Assembly: GCA_033816765.1 (NCBI GenBank)
Contig: CM066287.1
Span: 4,464,001-4,528,000, forward strand
From: Nothopassalora personata
Taxonomy: Eukaryota > Ascomycota > Dothideomycetes > Mycosphaerellales > Mycosphaerellaceae
Reading direction: 5' to 3'
DNA length: 64,000 nt
Of the stretch, positions 20,972 through 32,516 are shown one piece after another. Position numbers and translations under genes: made by a program. The notes below the pieces were generated by a model. It had not been told where the DNA came from. It saw nothing but the letters and a program-made list of their open reading frames with translations, and made no database searches. The stretch's first letter is position 1. Each line of letters begins with the position of its first letter.

Positions 20972-23068
20972 TCACTTCCCCTCCCTCAGCTTCAAGTGAT
21001 ACGTCTGCAGCTGTTCCTCCGTCATCCTCGTCGGACTCTTCACCAGCATATCTTCCCCTCTCCCACTCTTCGGAAAAGCAATCACATCCCGCACCGACTC
21101 CCTCCCCAGCATCACCGCAATGAGTCGATCAAGCCCAAGAGCCAACCCAGCATGCGGCGGACACCCCGCCCGAAGCACCTCAAGCAAATGCGCGAAATCC
21201 TTCATCCGCTCATCACCCATCTTCAGGATATCCCGCATGATAAACTCCTGCATGTGAGAATTGTGAATCCGTCTTGACCCACCACCGAGCTCGACGCCGT
21301 TGACGACGAGGTCGTAGTGGTCCGCTTTGACTTGTAGGGGATCCTGGAGCAGGAGATCGACGTCCTCGGGCGTCTTTGGCGAAGTAAACGGGTGATGTGT
21401 AGCTGAGATGCCGGCGGCTCCGCCCTGGCCGGGTGTGTCGTCGTCGGTCGGAGAGAAGAGGGGGAAGTCGGTGACCCAGGTGAAAGCGAAGCCTTTAGGG
21501 GAGGGGAGGAAGCCTTGCTTCACTGCTGCTTTGTGGAGAGCTAGGCGGAGGTTGCCGATTGGGGTTGAGCCTCCGCTGAAAGATGCGTTCTTCCGCGCTT
21601 GATAGACGACGACGTCTCCTTCTTCTAGTTCGAGCATCTCCTCGAGCTGTTCGGCGGCTTCGAAGCCGAGGACTTGCATTCCTCCCAGAGGTTTACGAGT
21701 GTCGTGGACGAACATACCCGGCTGTCCTTCTGGGTTCTGGAGGAAGGGCTGGGCTTCTGGGGAGTCCATGAAGGTGTTGAGAAAGTTTCTGCTTTCGGTT
21801 GGCTCTGTTGCGACGGGGATTTTCATGACTTCGACGATGGGTTCTGTGAGTGGTCCGATCTTGAGGATCAGGTCTTGTGGTAGCATGTACTCGATGCGAC
21901 GAATTTCGGAGCCGTAGCGCAAGTCCGGTTTGTCTGAACCATACTTTGACATTGCTTCTTCGTACGTCAATCTTGGAAAGCTCGATTTAGCAGTGTCAAG
22001 GGATTCTGGTGTGTCAAAGCCATCAACCATCTCCCGCCACAAACGCTTGATGACGGCCTCGACAACCAACATCACATCTTCACCAGACGCAAATGCCATC
22101 TCCAGATCGACCTGTGTGAACTCTGGCTGTCTGTCAGCTCGCAAGTCCTCATCGCGGAAGCACTTTGCGATCTGCATGTAACGTGGCATGCCACTTGCCA
22201 TAAGGATCTGCTTATACTGCTGGGGGCTTTGAGGTAGAGCGTACGCCAGTCCGGGAGCTCGTGTGGGTATCAGGAACTCCCTCGCACCTTCCGGCGTCGA
22301 CTTGAAAAGTAGTGGCGTTTCGATCTCTGCAAAGTTGTGGCTTCCACAAAGTTCGTCTCGCACTACACGAGCAGCTTTGCTTCGGAATGCAAGGGCTTCG
22401 CGTATATAGGGATCATTTCGAATCTGCAAATGTCGCTGCTCTGGTGGGAAGACAGTCTCCTTGGCCATGATGATGTCTTTTGGGAAAGCATTAAGCGGGG
22501 TGACTTTCTCAACTTTGATTTCGACGTTCGTGATGCGACTGTCGCTAGTCTCCGGTTCGTTCCCAGCTTTAGAAGGCTTCGGTGCTTTGCGAGAGACCAC
22601 AGTGCCTGAGACTGCCACAGGGGTATGTTCTTCGAGCTCTCGAAGAAGTGCGTGAGGATTATTGCTGCCATCTACAGTATTTGACAGTGCCGAAACGAGC
22701 TGGACCGTCGATGACAGCCGCATGTCGTGCAGCTCGGCAAAGGTGAGTGTTTTCGATGCATCTCTGCGTGCTCCAAGGTAGCCGTGCAGTACAATCTGCC
22801 GGTTGGTCAAGTTGTTGCCAGTCTGAGCCAGAGTCTGGAAGTCGCATGTGGCCTTTGGAAAGGTGATGGTCTGCTTAAATGCCTCCAGTATGGTCGAATG
22901 ATCCACGCTGTGAGGAGAACCTCCGTAGTATCTTCTGGCGTCACCTAGTCGACATGCTGGAGGCAACTGGATCTGGCCAATGCGAGCTGTGGCAAGGCGT
23001 CCCTGACAGACTTGCCATCTCGATGGTATCTGTCTAGACGCAGTCTGACAACGACCACGTAACAGCAT
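20972..23068 (-). CDS. MSD1: Aspartyl-tRNA synthetase, mitochondrial (bacterial type)
   Basis: Single exon, 698 residues from the ATG at 23068; the frame is open further upstream with ATGs at 23251 and 23266. I chose 23068 because the next 50 residues (MLLRGRCQTASRQIPSRW...) are Arg-rich with almost no acid, a good mitochondrial presequence. An OB-fold anticodon domain comes first. Class II motifs follow: ETPLLFKSTPEGAREFLIP, LPQSPQQYKQ, CFRDEDLRADRQPEFTQ (motif 2) and LALGLDRL (motif 3), with the insertion typical of bacterial AspRS. It charges mitochondrial tRNA-Asp, possibly also tRNA-Asn if an amidotransferase operates. Confidence 0.93.
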   Translation of the reverse strand: MLLRGRCQTASRQIPSRWQVCQGRLATARIGQIQLPPACRLGDARRYYGGSPHSVDHSTILEAFKQTITFPKATCDFQTLAQTGNNLTNRQIVLHGYLGARRDASKTLTFAELHDMRLSSTVQLVSALSNTVDGSNNPHALLRELEEHTPVAVSGTVVSRKAPKPSKAGNEPETSDSRITNVEIKVEKVTPLNAFPKDIIMAKETVFPPEQRHLQIRNDPYIREALAFRSKAARVVRDELCGSHNFAEIETPLLFKSTPEGAREFLIPTRAPGLAYALPQSPQQYKQILMASGMPRYMQIAKCFRDEDLRADRQPEFTQVDLEMAFASGEDVMLVVEAVIKRLWREMVDGFDTPESLDTAKSSFPRLTYEEAMSKYGSDKPDLRYGSEIRRIEYMLPQDLILKIGPLTEPIVEVMKIPVATEPTESRNFLNTFMDSPEAQPFLQNPEGQPGMFVHDTRKPLGGMQVLGFEAAEQLEEMLELEEGDVVVYQARKNASFSGGSTPIGNLRLALHKAAVKQGFLPSPKGFAFTWVTDFPLFSPTDDDTPGQGGAAGISATHHPFTSPKTPEDVDLLLQDPLQVKADHYDLVVNGVELGGGSRRIHNSHMQEFIMRDILKMGDERMKDFAHLLEVLRAGCPPHAGLALGLDRLIAVMLGRESVRDVIAFPKSGRGEDMLVKSPTRMTEEQLQTYHLKLREGK

Positions 23069-23968
23069 GAAGCATTCGATGAAGCGTTCAAATCCGATGC
23101 ATCTTCTGTTGAAGTGCAGTAAGTAGGCAGCCTTGTCTGTGCAGGTTCGCGCTAGCGGCCGCTCCTCCCGCACGCCCGCGATCAAAACCTTCCTTCGCGG
23201 ACTTCGAAGATTTCCTTTCTCTTCTTCAATGACCCTCCTAGTCAAAAACATGTCTGTACACCACATCTCATTGCGCGCTCGACAAAACTGACCGCTTCGA
23301 ACAGATGATGAAAGCCTGGCGTGTATCAGATGAGCTGACTTCCGGGACACTGCTCAAGCTCTCCCTTCACCGGGCTCAAGGGCGAGAGTGGTTACTGGAA
23401 GCAGCATGATATCTGCGTTCGGCACACACTCCTTGTTACCAAACGGACGCGAAGACGGCATCTCTGATCCACTTTTGACTAGGACGGGTTCTCTGAAGGG
23501 GTTTGCAAAGCAATCACATATTGCGAGATAGTTTTGTGGTATCAATTTTTTTTCGGCCAGCTTCTATCACTTCTCTTCTTCTGCCATACCTGTCACTTCT
23601 ACCTTGTACCGCTTAAATATACAGCGGGGGAACCTCGAGTCAAACTCAATCTCAGGCGTTTCCACGTTGGTGCGGGAGAATAATCACGTACATCATCAAC
23701 AAGTCGAGGCGGTCACCACCATGTCGCCTTGATTGTAACAATGGTGTAACAAACTTTTGATTGCGTGAAGTACGGAATCCAGCTTCCCTAGCTGTAATGC
23801 GCTTTTTTGCGCCGACCTGATGCAGGTACGATGCCTTCATGCTTCGATGCGTGCCGTCGTTCTCTTCCCAATAACGCCAACCTAAACAATCCTCATCCTG
23901 GTCTAAACGGTGTCCTCCAAAGATGATATTCAACCAGTGCAATCCTCCTGCTTATGCGCCCTTTTTGG
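23069..23968. other. Upstream region of the AspRS gene
   Basis: About 900 bases lie between the chosen AspRS start and the next minus-strand stop codon. The AspRS frame remains open to 23350, so part may be coding in another model. No other gene seen. Confidence 0.45.
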
Positions 23969-26356
23969 TCACTCGGTTGAGCTATTCTGTCTGGAGAACA
24001 GGCGCTTTATGATCCTGGTGCTGGCGCTGACACTGCTACTGGTTCGCTGGCGCTTCTCGTTGTGGCCCACCTCACCACCTTCTCGGGAGGCGCGGTTGTT
24101 TGCTGGGCTGCCAGCACTTTCTTGGCTCGGCCGCGCTGAGGCGACAGCACTATCGCGTCGTGGCGGGGACACGCTGTCTAGTTTCTGCAAGAATTCTTCC
24201 CAACCCACACTCATTCCTGGGTTGATCGCAGGCGGAAGTGCAAATCCTGTGATTTCGGGACGATCTCGTAATGGTGTATCACCTCCTGCCGGTACGTAAC
24301 GTTGCTTCAGCGCTGGTTTCGGATTAATGAAGTCAGGCAGCTGGTCGGCTGGCGTTGTTTGTGACAGCGATGATGCTGGCGGAACAGCCTTACCGCGACG
24401 ACTCGAGTCTTTGGCATTGTCTTGGCCTCGGAGCTGTTGAGAAGGCCTATCGACAGAGTGGCGTAGTGGCTCGGCGTTGTCTGAAGTACCGGTGCCTGTT
24501 GCCATAGGCGTCAATGTCGGAGTCTTGACGTGGGAAGTATCCCAGCTGTGAAATTCGTTCTCCGTCTCACGGTGGTTGCCGTGTGCCGGGAGCGGAGAGC
24601 TTTGCGTATATGATGTACCGACAGCTGCTGCATTCGGAGGATAGGCGAAATTGCGGACGCTCTTAGGAGGAATCTTCTCGTTCTTCCTGCTTGCTGCCAC
24701 GGCTTCCAACGGTTTCGTGGCATCGGCGTCCAGGAAAGAGCCCGAAACAGCCGCCAGAGGGGATGAGAAGGGCTTTCGAGAGGGATTGTTGCCATTGGAG
24801 TTGCCACGGCTGTGTCTTGGGGATGAGTTGTACGAGTCGTTACGGTGAAACTTGGGGTATCTCTGCCCAGAGTTGCGCCCATAGAACTCGAGCGGCACTG
24901 CATCCTTCTTGTAGGGTAGTACTGGCGGTGTAGGGATGTCAGGTACGTAAACCAAGTCGCTCTGTGCCGTGTCTGCGCGTTGTCGACTCCTTGCCTTTGC
25001 TTCGGGAACCACGCGCTGTGCTGTGCGCGATTCTGGAGGCACCGGCATGTCCGCAATTTGCATTTTCGCCATTCTAGCGGACATTGCTCCTGGCACTTGT
25101 TGTGGTTGCACGGAAGCGCCAATGTCGGGTTGGTGCACTGACTCTTCGTACTGGCGCTGCTGGGAAGAGTGGAAGCTGGGCTGACTTGAAGCGTCTTTGC
25201 AGCTACATCGCCCGACCTCGTACTGGCAGACAATTTTGCACTTACACCGCTCATCGCAGAAGCAGTGCGGTTCGTATGCTGACGCTTGGAAGTAAGAGAA
25301 ATCCGCGCTGTGTCCACTTGAGGGCCTCTCTACTCCTCGCGCGGGTTGGCCGAAGTAGTCCGCCTGGTTCTGGTCTGTTTCGATGTTGTGTGCCACTGGA
25401 TGCTGTGCAGATGAGAAGCGCTCGTTGTGCATCTGCTCTTCGCACGCTTGGCGTAGTCTTGGGATGTGCCTCTGACGAACGATGTCGATGATCGCGGTTG
25501 GTGAGAGTGTCATCGGATCGGGCAGGCCTTCTACTTGGTTGAGCATCGCGAATTGATTCGAGGAGTCTTGCCTGTTCCATGCGTCTTCGAACTTCTCACG
25601 GTCATCCTCGTTGCGAGTCTGGGCGATGTACTCATCCTTCATTCTCTGCTCCCGTACTGCCTTCTCCAAGGGACCCAACAAAGACACCGACATCAGCAAG
25701 TTCCAGGTTTCTTGCAGCTGCGAGGCGAACTCGACCATCGGAAAAGGGCGATTGTCTTCGGACCCATCTGCAGACGGAACGCGGTTAGCTACGGTCGGCC
25801 AGCACGTGGTATTTCTCTGGCAAGTGACCGAGTCTCCCTGCACTTACCAATTCCGAAGTTGTGAAGAATGACGTCGCCACTTTTCGGCTCAGCAGTGTTG
25901 AGGTCGCGCAAAACGTCGTGGTAAAGTATGCGAATCTCGGCAACGAGCGCGAGGTACAAGCTGTCCCAGAAGGGAAAGGGAAGCAGTCGGTCCTTATTGA
26001 GCTGGGTCATTCGTATCGTGTGTTCCGGAGCTGGCACGTCCTGGACGTGCAGCATGCGCAACAGTATAGGTAGGAAATTCTCCTCGCTTTGAGCCTGGTG
26101 GAGTTAGTGTAGGCGGGCATGGCGCCGCTTGGGATAGACTTACTCTTGCGTGGTAGTGGTCCGATAGCGCCTCATGCGTGTAGATCGTGATTGCTGACAT
26201 CCGTAGACACCGCTGAATGTCCTTTTCTTCGCCCGTGTCCGCTGGTGCCGCCCGCCGCTCCTCCAACGCCCTCATCGCCGCCGCTGGGGATATCGTGATG
26301 CGGAGACTTACCGGATATTGCAGCTGCGCATCTCGACCTGGTGGCGTCGATGGCAT
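23969..26356 (-). CDS. Uncharacterised fungal protein with a compact cysteine cluster
   Basis: Three exons on the minus strand, 26356-26144, 26094-25848 and 25767-23969, give 752 residues. Both introns are GT-AG and the joins are phase-correct (HYHAR to AQSEENFLPI; LHNFGI to DGSEDNRPFP). Residues 1 to about 230 look globular and helical (FWDSLYLALVAEIRILYHDV, EFASQLQETWNLLMS). A tight Cys cluster follows, HCFCDERCKCKIVC and then GRCSCK, spaced C-x-C-x3-C-x-C-x3-C-x6-C-x-C. The rest is disordered, rich in Ser, Pro, Gln and Arg. I recognise no family. The Cys cluster could bind zinc or another metal. Confidence 0.75.
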
Positions 26357-27414
26357 CTCGAGTGTGGTGGCACGCGAAGTGCGTCGTGATCGTGTAGCTG
26401 ACTTGTTGTGTGAAGTATGCTTAGGCGTGGGTGATATTAGGCGTCATGCATGCTTCGGTGTAGCGCTCTTGTTTGTTGTGGCGGTGGCAGGAGAAGCAGT
26501 GTGAAGCAGGCGAAATAATTGCGCTAGCTCTGATTGGTCGCCAGCAGATCTCAGAAGGGATCCGTCCTTCACTGATGGTATAGCAAACGCGAGTGTGAAT
26601 GCAGCGATGCGCTGCAGAGTCAGTACACACGAGAGTCTCCGAACACAACATGCTGCTCACATGTTGCCCCGGCGTTGTGTGAATGTAGCCAGCAATAGCG
26701 ATCGCCAAGAGCATGTGACAATTCTCGCGCTCCAGCTCCGACAATCTCTGTACTGGACATCCTGCCTGCAGCGCCTGATGACATGCTCGTGAAGTGAGCA
26801 AAAAGATCTAGACCGCTCGCTGATTCAGGCGCTGTAATCATCACTTCACTTCCATCGGTTCATGACTCCACATACAGAAATCGGGACTTCGGAAAACCGT
26901 AGCTAGAATCGAGCCAGCCCAAATCCTGCAGTCTTTCCTGGAGTAGCGCCCTATAATGATGCTCGATCGCGTTGTCGGACGCCAGTCTGACGCGTTGGCA
27001 CTCGGCGTACTGCCCATCAGGACTGTCCTGAGTCGTGATGGCAGTCTCATTCCGTCTCGAGCCATGTTCGCATATGCCAGAACAAGAGCATTACCATCGG
27101 TATCCAATGATCCAGACACGCCACGGCGGCCAGAAGATACAGTTTATCATCAACAACGCTACACACACTAATGCTACATCTCATGTCGAAGATCAGGCCA
27201 CCTATCATAACACTTACAATATCACAGACAAACCGCCCTAGTAGTAACTCTCGCTAGCGCATCAAAGACCAATCTCGTGTTTTGGTGTAGTCTTGGGGTA
27301 TCTGTTGCTGGAGATTCAATTGAAGTTCACCTTCCACGCCTCAAACGCCACGCCCATGCATCTTTGTAGGATAAAATTTGTCGTCAATGTATGCTTCCCA
27401 GATCTCTTCCGCCG
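26357..27414. other. Intergenic region, nothing recognised
   Basis: About 1 kb lies between two minus-strand genes. Open frames on both strands are short and have no protein-like composition. Probably the promoter of the upstream-lying Cys-cluster gene plus the RGS-LOV 3' region. Confidence 0.5.
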
Positions 27415-30058
27415 CTAACCTTTGAGGTTGAACGAGAACTCGCTGGCATTGGCGCTGGTCACATGAGATGTTTGTCGATGCGGTCCAGGGCTCCTACCGG
27501 GCATTGGGCTTCCAACAGCGCTGTGTGCACTGCGACTGACCGGGCGATGGAAGTAGTCCGGATTCTTGCTACCACCTCTTTCACTTTGAGCATCATATGC
27601 ATTGAGTTTCTTCCGCTCTCTCGAGTGCGATGCGTTCCATTCCTTGCCTCCGATAATGTTAGAGACAGGAGGAGCTTGCCTAAAGCGCCGGCCAGAGGAG
27701 GTGCCTTGAAGCGAGCCTTCCTCGTCCACAAGGATGATCATCCATACGCCGACAGCACCAGAGTGTCCCAGTAGAGGCGTGCAGTGGATCCATCGTGGTC
27801 TGCCTTCACCTTCGCCATCTTCGTCTGGTCGGGTAAGCCACCTAATCTTAGCCGTGACACCACGTCCCTCGGCTAGTGCCGCTCCCAGGTCAGTGCGGAC
27901 GCGGCTGCTGCCACCAATGCGGTTTAGGAATGGTGACTGAAGTATGCCGGGGACTCTAAGCGAAGGAGAAGTGAAGAGGATGCGAAGAGAAGGCGCCGGT
28001 CGAATCAGTAGATACTGTGCGAATGTTAGCAACGAAATGGTCCGTATGTCGACAGAAAGACTCACATGTTGATAGACACCCTCCAGCTTGCCGTTGATCT
28101 TCTCCTTTGCGGTGGATGCAACCTCAGAGATGGATCTGTGCGTTGTATCCATGATATCCTGGCTAGGGTCCTTAAGAAGCAACCGTGGTCGTCCGGACCC
28201 CAGACTCTCTCGGTCGTTATCGTCCACATATTCTTTGTGCATCCGCCCGCCGTATTTCCGGACGGCGTCCAACTCTGCGCCATTGAACATCTCACTTAGC
28301 TCTTGGAACTCGTCTTTGTGGTTTGGGTCGGATTCTTCGGTCTGCTCTCGCGCATCCTGCTCTTTCTCGAGCAGTCTCATCAAACCTTCCATTTCGCTGC
28401 AGTCCTTGATCAGGCCAGAGACATCGACCTGCGCACCAATGAAATATCTGATGTTCCCACGGCTATCCATGAGCGGCGCGATCATCAGCAGGTTCATAAA
28501 TGGGCTGCCGTCGCGCCTGTAGTTTACAAAGACTTCCGTATGCTCTTTGCCCTCAGTGCAGGCGATCGCCAGACGCCGGACAGAGTGTGGGCTCGATCGC
28601 GGACCCTGCAAGAAGCGGCAATTGCGTCCGATCACGTAGTTCATGCCATACTGTGTCGTTCTGGTAAATTCCTCGGAGGCGAATACAATGGGGTTGTCGG
28701 TTCTACTGGGATCTGTTAAGCAGAAGACCTCGGCAAGCCCTTCACTCGCTTCTCGCAGATGTGGAGCCAATGTTCCAGTAATACGCCTCTGGATGCTCAC
28801 GCTGACGACCTGAATCCAGACATGGGCAATGTGTGCCGGAAGATCCTCCTGCACCAGCACATCGAACGCACGATTCGCCTTCTCTTCCAGTGCATTGTTC
28901 TTGGTTGGCTTGGCAACTTCGTCGGTAAATCCTTGGCCTTTGATAGGCTCCAAGGCTTCCGCGATAGCATTGGCATAATTGATCGCACGCAAAGCCTTCG
29001 AAGCGTCCAGGTAGTAAATCAGAATGGGGATGCTCTCGGGACGGTGCGAGTTCAGGAAGCCTGTAAACTTCAACAACAACTTGGGGTCTTCAAAAATAGT
29101 CCGCAAATGCTCCGCGCTGAACAATTGTTCGGATCTTTGCTCGAGCGCATACATGCCGGTGGCTTGATCGTCCGAAGCCGGACCGACGAGATCCCAGGAT
29201 CGTGGATCGTCTTCAAGAACAGGTGCCAAATATTGTGCGTCGCTGTTGTCCGGACCCTTGGTCTGCAGCGGCGGAAGAGTGTGAATGGAAGTGGCAGATG
29301 TTTCCTGCGAGAAGACTGACCCAGCACTGCTCCTGGCGCCGGGCTCATAGTTGTATTCGTCCACTGTCCCCGGCGAGGGTGGGCTGTCTTGCTGGTGCGG
29401 TATGGGCGACTGCGATCTCGCTTGAGGCATCGGCTCACGTGGTCTTTGTGGAGCTAAGCGCTGCTTAGCGCTATTGCTGCTATGAGTTCATCAGCCTGAT
29501 TCACTATTGACAGGCTAATCTCCTTTAAATGACGTGCAGCCATACCTGGTTCTGTCAGGGATGTGAATCCTCCGCTTTGAGTATTCTGCACGAGCTCCGA
29601 TCGCAGCGACTGGCTGGCCAGTGCCATCGTCCATGCCAGAGAAGTCCGGGGACTCATCAGGTGGAAGCTCTGTATGCGCGCTGTGAACAGTCTTAGTGGG
29701 GGTTGGGTCCATCGGATGGAGTGACTGCTCACCGTGCACTGTACTTCCTCTGGGAGTCTTCGGTCTCGTACTCATTCATGGCATCGCGTGAGGCTGAAGT
29801 AGGGACGTGGATCGCGGTGTCAACGCTGTTGACCTTGCTGCGGTTACGACTCTGGTCTCGGCTGCCTGGCGCGCTGTTCTGCGATGCTCGGGGCGATGAG
29901 GCGGCATTGTCCTTGTCCATTGCACGCAGCTCGCGGCGTCCGTTGGCTGACTGGTGGGGGTACTGTCGTCCATATTCGTAAGCCGAACTGAATGCCTTCA
30001 GGCGTAAATGTCTGCCCATGACACGCACTGGAGGATGTGCAGTAGCGCTGATCGACAT
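27415..30058 (-). CDS. RGS-LOV blue-light photoreceptor
   Basis: Four minus-strand exons, 30058-29733, 29680-29546, 29479-28066 and 28014-27415, give 824 residues (a start at 30019 would give 811). All introns are GT-AG and in phase; the last one (51 bases, with GCTAAC branch site) has no stop, so it is easily missed. After a disordered N-terminus, an RGS domain spans about 268-385 (HLRTIFEDPKLLLKFTGFL). A LOV domain follows, with photoactive Cys421 in GRNCRFLQG, the flavin contacts NYRRDGSPFMNLL, and the Gln of FIGAQVDVS. The C-terminal region has a helix-rich linker and a conserved VTAKIRWLTR stretch. Fungal RGS-LOV proteins such as Botrytis BcLOV4 bind flavin and move to anionic membrane lipids in blue light; the RGS part would act on G-alpha. 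Confidence 0.9.
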
Positions 30059-31739
30059 GTAGGTACAGATGGAAGATTTATGAAGAGGATGGAGGCCAGC
30101 AAGGGGATGAAAACCAGTCTCATGCGTGATATACGCGATGGGCGATGGACGCAGAGCTGGACAGGCTGAGCTGATCGCGCCAAAGCCTATTCGCGATGGC
30201 CTGTCTGGGTGTAATGACGCTACGAGGCGGCTTGGTGACGGAAAGCGCAGGCGGGCGCCCCCAACCGACAAGGTATAATATATTGCCAGCACCAGAGTGC
30301 AAGTTCGGTGTAGGGTATAGAAATGGCCATATAGTAGCGTCTCGGCGAGTCATGGCAGGGAGCAGGAGTGTAGTAGTGAAAAGCAGCTTACCAGGCGATA
30401 CACCGGAGCCATATCCGAGTCAGACTCGCAACGCCCTCCCGGTTTCAAGGCTATACGCTGCAGAAGACTCCCAACTCCTCCCGACACAGCGATTCCAATG
30501 GCAGAGTCGCGCTTCGGGGAACCGCTATCCTGTCTCGACATCGAATCCAGAATCAAAGGCTGCGGGAGCACCTGCGACGTCACTGAGGCGCGCGACCGCA
30601 TTCAGACATTGGGGAGGTTGGCGACGGTCATTCGGTGCGGATTGGATTGTTGGCAGAGGTCAATGAGGGCGAAAATGTATCTCAGCGGGCAGGTATCGAG
30701 GCGGGGAGGAAGTTTCGCGCGAGAGCTGCTGAAGAGGTGTATATACCACCAGCACTGCATGCACCTCATTGCACCGTCGACGCCGACAACTCTCTCTCCC
30801 TGGTTATGCAGTTCATCCTGCGCCAGTGCACATCTTGCATGCATGAGCCGTACCCGCGTCCGCGCAGTCGACGAAGAGACTCTGCGCGAACACGCACTAT
30901 CCCGCGTCATCAAACTTTTTGGTTCGAGCACGCTCGGTGCCCTGACACGACTTTGCGGCTGTTGCAACGCGCATCCTGAAAATGTCTTGCTGATGGACTC
31001 GCTGCAATGTGACTGACTGTACCGACATGCTCCACGTGATGCCATGGCTGTAGTCATGCTATCCCTGCGTAGACTTCTCCAATCCATACTGGCAGGTGTC
31101 GAAGCTACTACGGTAGATCTTGATCCCTCTCAACTTTGATTCGGGTGGAGTACAGTAGATCCATTCCGGCACGAGCACGAGCACAAGCACAAGCCCGAAG
31201 TTCGAACGCTCGTTGCGGCGCAAGCTTATTCCCCACCCGCAAGCGATAGTAACAGTTCGCGGGCTTGAGTGACCACCTGATATTTGAAAATGTCTGCTGA
31301 CAGTTCGCTCCGTCGCAGCTGCGCTTGCTGTTGGAGAATGAGAACACATTTTGGGATGACGATACTCCCGCATGCAGGGCCAGGCACGGCTCAGGAGACA
31401 GATCGCAGATCTTTCCGATCCCCGCGGTCCTTGAATCAGTGCAGCAATCTAGCTCGCGCTGGCCGCTACAGACCGGATCAAATGTGTGACCGCGACGGAG
31501 TCTGCGCGTCCGAGGTGTGCGTTGCATGCTGGTCGTCGATCCTGAGGAACCCGGTCGCACAGGAACCACCACTGTGCACGGCTACAGACTGTACGATTCT
31601 CGATTGCCGATCGCATGCCTGCAGGTAAAGTGCTGTTTCTTGAGGGGGCGTGGACCGTTCGTCACGCTAATGCGCGACGGCAGCGGCGCGCGTGCAGCTA
31701 AACCAAAATGTGATTGATACTTAGTCGAATATCCCTCAT
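30059..31739. other. Upstream region of the RGS-LOV gene
   Basis: About 1.7 kb without a supported gene. A shared promoter is unlikely because no plus-strand gene starts here. Open frames such as 30498-31016 lack protein-like composition. Its right end runs into the transposon island. Confidence 0.5.
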
Positions 31740-32080
31740 CTTTGATTACAGCTTTACAACGCTTGCGGGTAGACCTACGTAATGCTTGGCGTCGATGTGT
31801 TTCAAGAGGGTGATATCGTAAGCAATTACGTCGATACCGGCGCGTACAGTACCTAGCATCTCGCGCTGCCTTCTAATTCGCCTGATCTAAACCCCTCGAG
31901 CAGGTATAGGCGTTGATTAAGGATGAATTCCGGCGTATGCACTAGATTGATGGAGTCAACTATTTAAGATCGCCCGGCATCGCGTTTATTGCGCGAGCTA
32001 GCCCATTTGTGCTAGATAATACTATAGGATCTATGCGCAAGCGCTATAAAGCATGTTAATCCAAGATATGGGGTATCCGA
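31740..32080 (+). pseudogene. Tc1/mariner-type transposase C-terminal relic
   Basis: Plus-strand text near 31866-31900 reads LALPSNSPDLNP, the signature around the third catalytic acid of Tc1/mariner transposases. A small frameshift follows, and the next frame reads EQV, stop, ALIKDEFRR and onward to about 32056 (DNTIGSMRKRYKAC). The stop after EQV stands where this family has tryptophan, which fits G-to-A RIP on this strand. Only a fragment remains. Confidence 0.6.
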
Positions 32081-32516
32081 CTGAGAATCTGCCCAGCTTG
32101 ATTTAGCCACCTGCGCGCGCTGCCGCTGTGCATTAGCGCAGTGCACGGCTCAGGTCACCTCACAAAACAGCACTGCCGATTGCAGCACCCAAGATAACCT
32201 ACAGTACAACCCCTGGGGTCGTTCATACATCCCCTGTCTTCTTTCCATTCCTAATCAAGGATGTATTTACTGCTAAACGTGTACTACCTCGTGTGGCCTC
32301 CCTTGTTTGTAATGTGACTACGTTGCTCCCTTCTCACAATTAAGTAGGCCCCATATACCTCATTGCCAATAACCCAATAATCTCCTATAATCTCAGTAGA
32401 TTATTATGCTACGTCCCCTACGCATATGAACGCGTACGTATGAGATACTTAAAAAGAAGACAGAGGGAAACAAGACCTCCAATTTTGACTCAAAAGGTAA
32501 AGCGTAAGAGCAGGGG

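Noticed and set aside
23069..23350. Longer N-terminus of the AspRS frame from 23350
   Set aside because: The first codon there is GTG, and the extra residues contain acidic stretches before the convincing mitochondrial presequence at 23068. ATGs at 23251 and 23266 remain possible but less likely.
30498..31016. 172-codon plus-strand open frame upstream of RGS-LOV
   Set aside because: No domain, signal or protein-like periodicity, and overlapping frames on the other strand are equally open. Most likely chance in GC-rich promoter DNA.
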